A DNA stretch of 6,227 bases. Source: JBAYJS01 sp041664985. GTDB taxonomy: Bacteria > Patescibacteriota > Patescibacteriia > Buchananbacterales > UBA6539. The stretch covers positions 1 through 6,227 of the forward strand of contig JBAYJS010000055.1 of NCBI GenBank assembly GCA_041664985.1, written 5' to 3'. A model generated the notes under the pieces. That model was not told the DNA's origin. It made no database searches and saw only the letters and a program-made list of their open reading frames with translations. The position numbers and the translations under genes are program-made. Numbering within the stretch: the first letter of the stretch is position 1; every line of letters starts with the position of its first letter. This document shows positions 1 through 5,314 of the stretch, piece by piece.

Positions 1-5
1 AAAAG

Positions 6-1802
6 TTGGCGCGCATTGACGTTGTTTTGGTCGCCTTGGCTTTTGCTTTGCCGATGGCAGTTTATCTTTTGACCTTAGCACCTTCCATTACCATGGAAGA
101 CAGTGCCGAACTGATTACGGCCGCTTATACTTTGGGAATTGCCCATCCATCCGGTTATCCACTGTATGTAATACTGGGAAAATTATTCACTTATATTCCT
201 TTTGGTACCATTGCTTGGCGGGTTAATCTGCTCTCGGCCGTTTGTGGCGCTGCCACCATCGCTTTGCTTTATCTGATTTTAAATAAAATATCAATCAAAA
301 AACCGATTGCTTTTAGCTTTGCCTTGGTAGCCGCTTTCAGTCCGATTTTTTGGTCGCAAAGCGTGGTGGCAAAATTTTATACCCTCAATACACTTTTAGT
401 CTGTGTTTTAATTTTGTTTTTATTGGCCTGGGGAAAAAGTAAAGACAATAAATACTTACTTTGGTTTTCTTTGGTTTACGGTTTGGCTTTGACCAATCAT
501 ACCATGATAATTCTGCTGGCACCGGCTTTCGCTTTGTATATCATTTTTAAAGACTACAAAATTTTATTAAATTGGCGATTAATTCTAAAAATGTTTATTT
601 TGTTTTTGCTGGGCTTGGCAGTCTATCTTTATATTCCATTTCGGGCTTGGCAACGGCCAGTTTTCAATTGGGGTATTGTCAGTACTTGGCATGATGCTTT
701 GCTTCATATTGCCCGCCGGCAATATAATGATTTTTCGCCGTTTGCCAATGCTTACGGTAAGGTGGGAATTTTTGTTTCTTTTATTTTTGAAGTTTATCGG
801 CAATTTTTTTGGCCGACTTTGGTTTTGGCTTTATTGGGACTGGTTTATCTTTTTAAAAAAAATAAAAGTTTAACCATTTTGACTTTGGGTATATTTTTGG
901 GTAACAGTTTGGGTATAATCTATTTAAGGAAATTCAGCTGGGGTGCGGGGGTTGATTATACTTATCGGGTTTATTATTTGCCGGCTTTTCTAATGATCAC
1001 TGTTTGGGCAGCTTATATTATCAGTTACCTTTATGATTTTTTGCTGCCAATATTGAAAAAACAGTCAAAAATAGTTTATCAAATCAGTTTGGGTTTATTT
1101 TTTCTAATTTTATTTTCACTGCCGGTTAATTTTTTGATCAGTAATTACAAATTTTGCGATTTTAGTCGGTTTTGGTTTAACTATGATTACACTAAAAATT
1201 TGTTGGCCAGTCTAGAGCCAAACAGCGTTTATTATTTTTCTTATGATGGCAGTTTGCAGGGTGATACCGAATTATTCACTTTGGCCTATTTTAAAATGGT
1301 AGAAAATTTTCGGCCGGACGTGAGTGTGATTTCGGAGCAGAACTTTTTTTATAAGGACGTTTTTATCCAATTACCAAAAGAATATTTTAAGTTAGATTTT
1401 GAGAATCGGCGCCAGGAAATTTTTAAACTTTTGGAAAAAATTGACGGTCGGCCGATTTATTCTAATTTTGCTCCTAATTTTGAGAAAAAAGAACTAAGCT
1501 ATTTCGGACTGTCAAACGGTTTTGCTTACAAAGTTTATCCTAACCTGGCCGCTGCCAAAAAAGAAAAATCAAATTTATTTTTGGGTTCAATTCGCGGTCT
1601 TACCGAAATCAGTGAGCTTAACGACTATCCAACTGCGGGCCTGGCTGCTCATTACTACTATAATTTGGCTGCTTTCTATCTAACAGCGGGCAATCTGTCT
1701 AAATCCCAATATAATCTAATTAAAGCTTTCAATCTAGATACGGCGCCGTTTAACCATGAATATCGGCGATTTTTAGCCTATCGCTTTCTGTGGTTAAATT
1801 AA
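6..1802 (+). CDS. DUF2723/TMEM260-like multi-pass membrane protein, putative GT-C glycosyltransferase (5' end uncertain)
   Basis: Residues 1-385 hold roughly ten to twelve hydrophobic segments; residues 386-598 look soluble. The first loop after helix 1 has an acidic patch (E31, D32, E35) followed by G44-I-A-H-P-S-G-Y-P52, matching the DUF2723 pattern 'DSGEF...GxPHPPGxPLY'. GT-C enzymes place catalytic acidic residues in this first external loop. Y413-D414-G...D420 and R436-P-D-V439 also match the family's post-membrane region. Residues 547-578 resemble one TPR helix pair. Family knowledge: GT-C enzymes transfer sugars from lipid-linked donors on the outer face of the membrane, and human TMEM260 is a protein O-mannosyltransferase. 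The acceptor here is unknown. The TTG at base 6 has no visible ribosome binding site and the frame is open to the window edge, so the true start is probably slightly upstream. No terminator hairpin is seen before the pilin promoter, so read-through into the pilin is possible. Confidence 0.8.
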   Translation: MARIDVVLVALAFALPMAVYLLTLAPSITMEDSAELITAAYTLGIAHPSGYPLYVILGKLFTYIPFGTIAWRVNLLSAVCGAATIALLYLILNKISIKKPIAFSFALVAAFSPIFWSQSVVAKFYTLNTLLVCVLILFLLAWGKSKDNKYLLWFSLVYGLALTNHTMIILLAPAFALYIIFKDYKILLNWRLILKMFILFLLGLAVYLYIPFRAWQRPVFNWGIVSTWHDALLHIARRQYNDFSPFANAYGKVGIFVSFIFEVYRQFFWPTLVLALLGLVYLFKKNKSLTILTLGIFLGNSLGIIYLRKFSWGAGVDYTYRVYYLPAFLMITVWAAYIISYLYDFLLPILKKQSKIVYQISLGLFFLILFSLPVNFLISNYKFCDFSRFWFNYDYTKNLLASLEPNSVYYFSYDGSLQGDTELFTLAYFKMVENFRPDVSVISEQNFFYKDVFIQLPKEYFKLDFENRRQEIFKLLEKIDGRPIYSNFAPNFEKKELSYFGLSNGFAYKVYPNLAAAKKEKSNLFLGSIRGLTEISELNDYPTAGLAAHYYYNLAAFYLTAGNLSKSQYNLIKAFNLDTAPFNHEYRRFLAYRFLWLN

Positions 1803-1813
1803 AAGTAGTTTTA

Positions 1814-1842
1814 TTGCAGGCAGGGTTGATTTTTGGTATAAT
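1814..1842 (+). promoter_or_regulatory. Extended -10 promoter for the pilin gene
   Basis: A perfect TATAAT lies at 1837-1842 and is preceded by TGG (1834-1836), giving an extended -10 (TGnTATAAT). A partial -35, TTGCAG at 1814-1819, sits 17 bases upstream and matches TTGACA at three of six positions. Transcription should start near 1849, leaving an A/T-rich leader of about 50 bases before the pilin ATG. It is a sigma-70-type promoter by sequence; no operator or activator site is evident. Confidence 0.7.
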
Positions 1843-1883
1843 AAAAATAGCCTATTAATATATTAAAAAATCACAAAAACAAA

Positions 1884-1895
1884 GGAAGGGGGTGG
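1884..1895 (+). promoter_or_regulatory. Strong ribosome binding site of the pilin
   Basis: The purine run GGAAGGGGGTGG ends three bases before the ATG at 1899. Its AAGG/GGGGGT part is far stronger than anything ahead of the other genes in the window, which rely on weak sites or overlap coupling. This fits a highly translated structural subunit and fixes the start at 1899. Confidence 0.7.
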
Positions 1896-1898
1896 AAA

Positions 1899-2381
1899 AT
1901 GAAAAATAAAAAAGGTTTTACTCTTATTGAATTATTGGTTGTTATCGCAATTATCGGTTTATTGTCAACTTTAGCCGTAGTTTCTCTTAACTCGGCCCGG
2001 CAAAAAGCCAGAGACGCCAAGCGTGTGGCTGATATTAGACAGGTTCAAACCGCCCTGGAACTTTATTTCAACGATAAAAATAGCTATCCCAATGATGTTG
2101 GAGCTGATTTGACCTTAGGTTCGTCTTTGGCGACCTGTTTGGGAGCTGATGGTTTCAATCTCGTGGCCGGATCGGCCTGTACTTCGCCTATTTATATGGG
2201 CTTAATTCCTTCTAATCCCGGCCCCGGTGGTACGGCCTATATTTATCAAGGTGTAGGTCAAAGCGGTGGATATTGTGGCAGTGGCGTTTGTCCGACCTAT
2301 CAGATTATTTTTAGCTTGGAATCAAGAACGGGTGGTTTGGAATCAGGTCTGCATACGGCTAATCAAGATGGTGTAAGATAA
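1899..2381 (+). CDS. Type IV pilin / GspG-like class III prepilin, likely major pilin
   Basis: The 160-residue protein has a short basic leader (MKNKKG) and the class III prepilin signature G6|F7-T-L-I-E11. Cleavage is expected after G6, F7 becomes the N-methylated residue, and E11 is the conserved Glu at +5. Residues 7-28 form the hydrophobic half of the alpha-1 helix, continued by a charged helix to about residue 55, with 'LELYFNDKNSYP' typical of pilin/GspG proteins. The globular head is rich in Gly and Pro. It has four cysteines (C80, C94, C126, C131), enough for two disulfides. The gene has its own promoter, a strong ribosome binding site and its own terminator, unlike the coupled minor genes downstream. 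That suggests it is the abundant shaft subunit, though a competence or secretion pseudopilin is also possible. Its neighbour pilD would process it. Confidence 0.9.
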   Translation: MKNKKGFTLIELLVVIAIIGLLSTLAVVSLNSARQKARDAKRVADIRQVQTALELYFNDKNSYPNDVGADLTLGSSLATCLGADGFNLVAGSACTSPIYMGLIPSNPGPGGTAYIYQGVGQSGGYCGSGVCPTYQIIFSLESRTGGLESGLHTANQDGVR

Positions 2382-2399
2382 TTTTGCTACCATATATTG

Positions 2400-2434
2400 A
2401 AAATAAGGCCTTGCTAAAAGCAAGGCCTTATTTT
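2400..2434 (+). terminator. Rho-independent terminator after the pilin
   Basis: A perfect 15-bp inverted repeat pairs 2400-2414 (AAAATAAGGCCTTGC) with 2420-2434 around a five-base loop, TAAAA. The right arm ends in TTATTTT and is followed by GTAATATT, giving the U-rich tail. The hairpin starts 18 bases after the pilin stop codon. Because the left arm begins AAAATAA, it could also act on the other strand. It separates the pilin transcript from the pilD operon. Confidence 0.9.
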
Positions 2435-2445
2435 GTAATATTAAG

Positions 2446-2474
2446 TTGCCTTATTTGGCTAGTCAGGGTAAAAT
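2446..2474 (+). promoter_or_regulatory. Candidate promoter of the pilD / minor pilin operon
   Basis: TTGCCT at 2446-2451 (four of six matches to TTGACA) and TAAAAT at 2469-2474 (five of six to TATAAT) are spaced by 17 bases. They lie just after the pilin terminator and predict a start near 2481, about 40 bases before pilD. There is no extended -10, so it should be weaker than the pilin promoter. In A/T-rich sequence such matches can arise by chance, but the position makes sense. Confidence 0.5.
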
Positions 2475-2493
2475 TAAGGTAAAAGGCTTAAGA

Positions 2494-2509
2494 AAATTTT
2501 TAAAAATTT
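2494..2509. repeat. A/T palindrome in the pilD leader
   Basis: AAATTTTTAAAAATTT is a perfect 16-base palindrome directly ahead of the pilD AGGA ribosome binding site. It could be a protein-binding site or a weak RNA hairpin, but with no G or C it may simply reflect base composition. Confidence 0.3.
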
Positions 2510-2513
2510 AGGA
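2510..2513 (+). promoter_or_regulatory. Ribosome binding site deciding the pilD start
   Basis: AGGA lies nine bases before the ATG at 2523 but only three bases before the in-frame TTG at 2517. Spacing favours the ATG, giving a 249-residue product that begins MIGLF at the edge of the first membrane helix. Confidence 0.6.
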
Positions 2514-2522
2514 ATTTTGACT

Positions 2523-3272
2523 ATGATTGGTTTATTCATTTTTGTTTTAGGATTAGTTGTTGGCAGTTTTTTAAATGTTGTTATTTTGCGCCTAGGAACC
2601 AAAAAATCATTTTGGCAGGGTCGTTCGATCTGCCCTCATTGTCAGCAAAAAATTGCCGGTTATGATAATATTCCGATAATTAGCTTTATTATTTTGGTTG
2701 GCCGCTGTCGTCATTGTCAAGCTAAAATTTCTTGGCAGTATCCGCTCGTTGAGTTGGCAACCGGTTTAATTTTTGTTTGGCTTTATTGGCACGCCGGGTT
2801 TACTTTGACTTTTTTTGTTTGGGCGGTGTTTGCTTGTCTTTTGTTGATTATTTTTGTCTATGATTTGAAAAAATATTTAATTTTGGACCAAGTGACAATT
2901 CCCGCCATAATTTTTGCTTTTTTGGCTAATTTATTTTTAGGGTTGGGCTTTTGGAATTTGATTTTGGCGGCAGCCATTGGCAGTGGTTTTTTTGCTTTAC
3001 AGTTTTTTGTTTCACGCGGTAAGTGGGTTGGTGATGGTGATATTCGTTTGGGGGCGTTAATGGGGCTGATGCTTGGCTGGAAATATCTGTTGGTGGCCTT
3101 ATTTATCGCTTATCTGTTAGGTAGTGCCTTTGGGATTTTATTGATTATTTTAGGTAAAAAGAAAATGTCTTCAGCTGTACCGTTTGGGCCATTTTTAACC
3201 TTGGCAACTTTGATTACTCTAATTTACGGCCAGAGTTTGCTTTTTTGGTATCTTAATTTACTTTATCGATGA
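2523..3272 (+). CDS. pilD: Prepilin peptidase / N-methyltransferase PilD (A24 aspartic protease)
   Basis: This membrane enzyme cleaves the leader of class III prepilins after Gly and methylates the new N-terminus. All hallmarks are visible in 249 residues, close to the usual size. The N-terminal G14-S-F-L-N18 lies in the first helix. The cytoplasmic domain carries two zinc-type pairs, C37-P-H-C40 and C62-R-H-C65, as in bifunctional enzymes. The first catalytic aspartate is D114 in 'YDLKKYLILD', and the second is D173 in the G170-D-G-D173 motif (GxGD). Conserved 'VPFGPF' follows near residue 220. About seven to eight hydrophobic segments are present. The zinc pairs argue for the full PilD/GspO type rather than the short archaeal type. 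Its stop overlaps the next start (ATGA, 3269-3272), so it should be co-translated with its substrates, the four pilin-like genes downstream. Confidence 0.95.
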   Translation: MIGLFIFVLGLVVGSFLNVVILRLGTKKSFWQGRSICPHCQQKIAGYDNIPIISFIILVGRCRHCQAKISWQYPLVELATGLIFVWLYWHAGFTLTFFVWAVFACLLLIIFVYDLKKYLILDQVTIPAIIFAFLANLFLGLGFWNLILAAAIGSGFFALQFFVSRGKWVGDGDIRLGALMGLMLGWKYLLVALFIAYLLGSAFGILLIILGKKKMSSAVPFGPFLTLATLITLIYGQSLLFWYLNLLYR

Positions 3273-3934
3273 TTTTGGTAAAAGTGATTAAAATTTTAAA
3301 AAAAACTCAGCCTCAAGGTTTTACTTTGATTGATCTTTTGGCTTCGACGGTTATTTTGATGATAATGTTAAGTTTTGTTATTGCCAATTTTCGAACTGCT
3401 CAAAACAGTGGCAATCTTGATATAGTTTTAAGAAGAGTAATTGAAAGTATTGGTAAAGTTCGCAATCTTAGTTTGGGTGGTCAAATTACCAATGAAACTT
3501 TTCCGACCGGTGGCTATGGCATTCATTTTGATTTTGCAAATCCAAGTCAGTACGCTTTATTTGCCGCTTTTGAAAAAGATGATGGCTATATACCAAGTGG
3601 GGCTCAAGCCAACGGTTTACCCAGTAGCGTTTTTAGTTTTTCGGGAGTCAAATTTATTCAGTTTTGCGGTCACCAAAAATTGGCTCAAGATGAAATTTTA
3701 GGCTTGCCCTGCGAGGGTCAAGGTTGGCAGCAAATCAGCTGGCAGAATGCTGAAGATTTTTTGGAAATTAATTTTTTAGCTTTGAGTGAAATGGCTGTAA
3801 ACTACACCAATAAACAGCCGGATGAGAATTATCGGTATATCGGTGGTGTTTTTATTCAGGAAAAAACCGATTTGCAAGGTTATTTTTATGTTTCTTTAAC
3901 TTCCGGCCTGGTTACCGGAGATTTAATAAGATGA
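3269..3934 (+). CDS. GspH/FimT-like minor pseudopilin with Asp at +5
   Basis: The 221-residue protein has a 17-residue basic leader ending P-Q-G17, then F18-T-L-I-D22. This is a class III prepilin site with Asp rather than the usual Glu at +5. A hydrophobic helix covers about residues 18-40. The head has 'GGYGIHFDF...QYALFAAF' at residues 81-101, resembling the GspH/FimT 'GYG..F....Y.LF' strand pair, and ends with 'GGVFIQ...GYFYVSL', a typical C-terminal sheet. Two cysteines (C133, C148) could form one disulfide. The ATG overlaps the pilD stop and has no good ribosome binding site, so translational coupling is likely. A GTG at 3284 would give a 12-residue leader and is the only reasonable alternative start. 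First of four minor pilin-like genes in H-I-J-K-like order; a role in pilus initiation is inferred from that. Confidence 0.8.
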   Translation: MILVKVIKILKKTQPQGFTLIDLLASTVILMIMLSFVIANFRTAQNSGNLDIVLRRVIESIGKVRNLSLGGQITNETFPTGGYGIHFDFANPSQYALFAAFEKDDGYIPSGAQANGLPSSVFSFSGVKFIQFCGHQKLAQDEILGLPCEGQGWQQISWQNAEDFLEINFLALSEMAVNYTNKQPDENYRYIGGVFIQEKTDLQGYFYVSLTSGLVTGDLIR

Positions 3935-4539
3935 AAAAAAGTTTAAAATTACAAACTGGCCAAGGTCTGCTTGAAACAATTTTTGCGATTGGGATTTTAT
4001 TAATGGTCGTGGCGGCGATTTTAGCTTTAACGGTTTCGGCGCTTTTGGGTCAAAAAGCCAGCGAAGCCCAAATTATTGCCAACAATTTAGGTCGGGAAGC
4101 GATTGAAGTGGTGCGAAATATTCGTGATTCAAACTGGCTTTTGGGCAGTCAGCAATGGGATTTAGGTTTGACCGATACGGTTGGCCAAAATATTACCGCT
4201 TTGGCAGTTTTTTCAAAAATCAACGGCTGGCAGCTGAGTTTTTTTCCGGCAACACAAATTGCCGATAAAGATTTACTTTATATTTCGCCAAGCGGAGTTT
4301 ACGGCCATGATCCTCAAGGCTCTTTGCCGTCAATTTATAAAAGACATTTGGTTTTGGAAAGTATTTGTCAAAGCAAAGACCTAACTGGAAATTATTCAAT
4401 CGAAACAATACAGGCGAGTGCCGGTTGCAATATTAACGAGCAAAAGATTGGTATAAAAATTAAAGCCATTATTGATTGGCAGGAACGCGGTCGGCAGCAA
4501 CGAGTTATTTTAGATGATTTAATCTATGAATGGAAATAA
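3931..4539 (+). CDS. PilV/GspI-like minor pilin
   Basis: The 202-residue protein begins MKKSLKLQTG10|Q11-G-L-L-E15. Cleavage after G10 puts Glu at +5, while Gln replaces the usual Phe at +1, as in other PilV-like proteins ('GQSLLE'). A hydrophobic helix spans residues 13-38, followed by 'AQIIANNLGREAIEVVRN' and 'IRDSNWL' (to residue 70). That motif is one I recognise from Patescibacteria PilV-type proteins. C146 and C166 may pair. The C-terminus 'IDWQERGRQQRVILDDLIYEW' looks like the closing strand pair of the head. The start overlaps the preceding stop (ATGA at 3931-3934), and GGAG at 3917-3920 with a ten-base spacer is an adequate ribosome binding site. GspI/PilV proteins form part of the pseudopilus or pilus tip complex with J/PilW and K/PilX partners, which are encoded next. 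Confidence 0.85.
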   Translation: MKKSLKLQTGQGLLETIFAIGILLMVVAAILALTVSALLGQKASEAQIIANNLGREAIEVVRNIRDSNWLLGSQQWDLGLTDTVGQNITALAVFSKINGWQLSFFPATQIADKDLLYISPSGVYGHDPQGSLPSIYKRHLVLESICQSKDLTGNYSIETIQASAGCNINEQKIGIKIKAIIDWQERGRQQRVILDDLIYEWK

Positions 4540-5311
4540 GAAAAAAAATAAATCCGGCTTTACGTTAATCGAAATTTTAGTCGTTTTGGCGATTTTTTCA
4601 ATTTTATCAGTGGTAATTATTGATGTGTTTTTGTTATCACTAAAATCGCAAAGGCAAACTTCCGCCCGACAAAAAACTTTGTCTAATTTACGCTATGTAA
4701 CGGAAACTATTGCCCAAAAAATCAGAACCTCAGAAATTGACTTTTCCAGCTATCAGGACGGAATAATTGTTAACCCGGTGGAGAAATTAGCTTTAATTGA
4801 TGCTGCCGGCAATCATTTGGTTTATTATAAAGATCAAGATCAAAAAGGTATAAAATTTAAAAATGAATCAACCGGTGAAGAAGCCTTGATTACCAGTCCA
4901 GAAGAAATTGAAGTAATCACTTTAGCTTTTTATATTAATCCTAAAACCGATCCGTTTGTTGAAGAGCGTTGTAACGAAGATGCTGATTGCAAAGACCCCA
5001 ATGTCGGTTGTAGTGTTTTGGCAAAAATTTGTAAGGGCGGAGAAAATAACGGTAAAACTTGCAGTTTGGCAACCGAATGTCCGGGTGGTGAATGTTTTTC
5101 GCCGCCCTATAAAGCCGGTTTTTGTAAATGTGAAAGCGATTCTGATTGTCAAACCGGTTTTTGCCAGATGCAGGAGCTTTTATGCGTTCCCGTTGATTTC
5201 CAGCCGATGGTAACAATGGTTTTGGGCTTTCAGTCTTTGGGTACTAAAATTGAGGAGCAAAAAATAATTTATTTGCAAACGTCAGTTTCCAGCCGGATTT
5301 ATAAACGCTAG
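4526..5311 (+). CDS. PilW/GspJ-like minor pilin with inserted cysteine-rich domain
   Basis: The 261-residue protein has a short basic leader (MNGNKKKNKSG11) and a canonical site G11|F12-T-L-I-E16. A hydrophobic helix runs from 12 to about 38 and continues as a charged helix ('RQKTLSNLRYVTETIAQKIR', residues 48-67), as in PilW/GspJ. Residues 88-141 look like beta strands ('ALIDAAGNHLVYY', 'EEIEVITLAFYI'). A 72-residue block (C149-C220) with 12 cysteines follows, then 'FQPMVTMVLGF...IIYLQTSVSSRIYKR', the C-terminal ending I recall for CPR PilW-like proteins. The Cys-rich block therefore appears inserted into a loop of an otherwise normal pilin head, in frame and without any sign of a frameshift. 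The gene starts 14 bases inside the previous gene with no clear ribosome binding site, so translation is probably coupled. Pilin assignment is firm; the PilW/GspJ subtype rests on gene order and style. Confidence 0.85.
   Translation: MNGNKKKNKSGFTLIEILVVLAIFSILSVVIIDVFLLSLKSQRQTSARQKTLSNLRYVTETIAQKIRTSEIDFSSYQDGIIVNPVEKLALIDAAGNHLVYYKDQDQKGIKFKNESTGEEALITSPEEIEVITLAFYINPKTDPFVEERCNEDADCKDPNVGCSVLAKICKGGENNGKTCSLATECPGGECFSPPYKAGFCKCESDSDCQTGFCQMQELLCVPVDFQPMVTMVLGFQSLGTKIEEQKIIYLQTSVSSRIYKR
4970..5185 (+). other. Cysteine-rich domain of three tandem four-Cys modules (inside the PilW-like gene)
   Basis: Residues 149-220 hold 12 cysteines spaced as three repeats of C-x5-C-x(4-6)-C-x(6-9)-C. 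Module 1 is C149, C155, C162, C169; module 2 is C179, C185, C190, C200; module 3 is C202, C208, C213, C220. Modules 1 and 3 share an acidic stretch before the second cysteine (EDADC and SDSDC) and the third cysteine in a GC/GFC context. Module 2 has 'CPGGEC'. The pattern suggests small disulfide-knotted units with little hydrophobic core, comparable in style to EGF-like or Dickkopf-type Cys repeats, without my being able to assign a family. Confidence 0.75.
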
Positions 5312-5314
5312 CTT

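Noticed and set aside
585..873. Short open frames on both strands inside the DUF2723 gene
   Set aside because: They lie wholly within a well-supported gene in another frame, have no ribosome binding site or recognisable domain, and arise from its biased base composition.
1803..1836. Possible terminator after the DUF2723 gene
   Set aside because: No inverted repeat followed by a T run is present between the stop codon and the pilin -10.
2517..2519. TTG as the pilD start
   Set aside because: It is only three bases from the AGGA site; the ATG six bases later has a normal nine-base spacer.
3441..3701. 86-codon + strand frame inside the GspH-like gene
   Set aside because: It is entirely contained in a pilin-like gene with clear family features; the translation has no domain and no start signal.
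4220..4408. Minus-strand frame inside the PilV-like gene
   Set aside because: It is a shadow of the coding strand with no promoter or ribosome binding site, and would be the only minus-strand gene in the window.
4922..5216. Overlapping frames on both strands across the Cys-rich region
   Set aside because: I checked whether the Cys-rich block might be a frameshift or a separate small gene. The main frame is continuous, with ordinary PilW-like sequence on both sides, so the alternatives are shadows.
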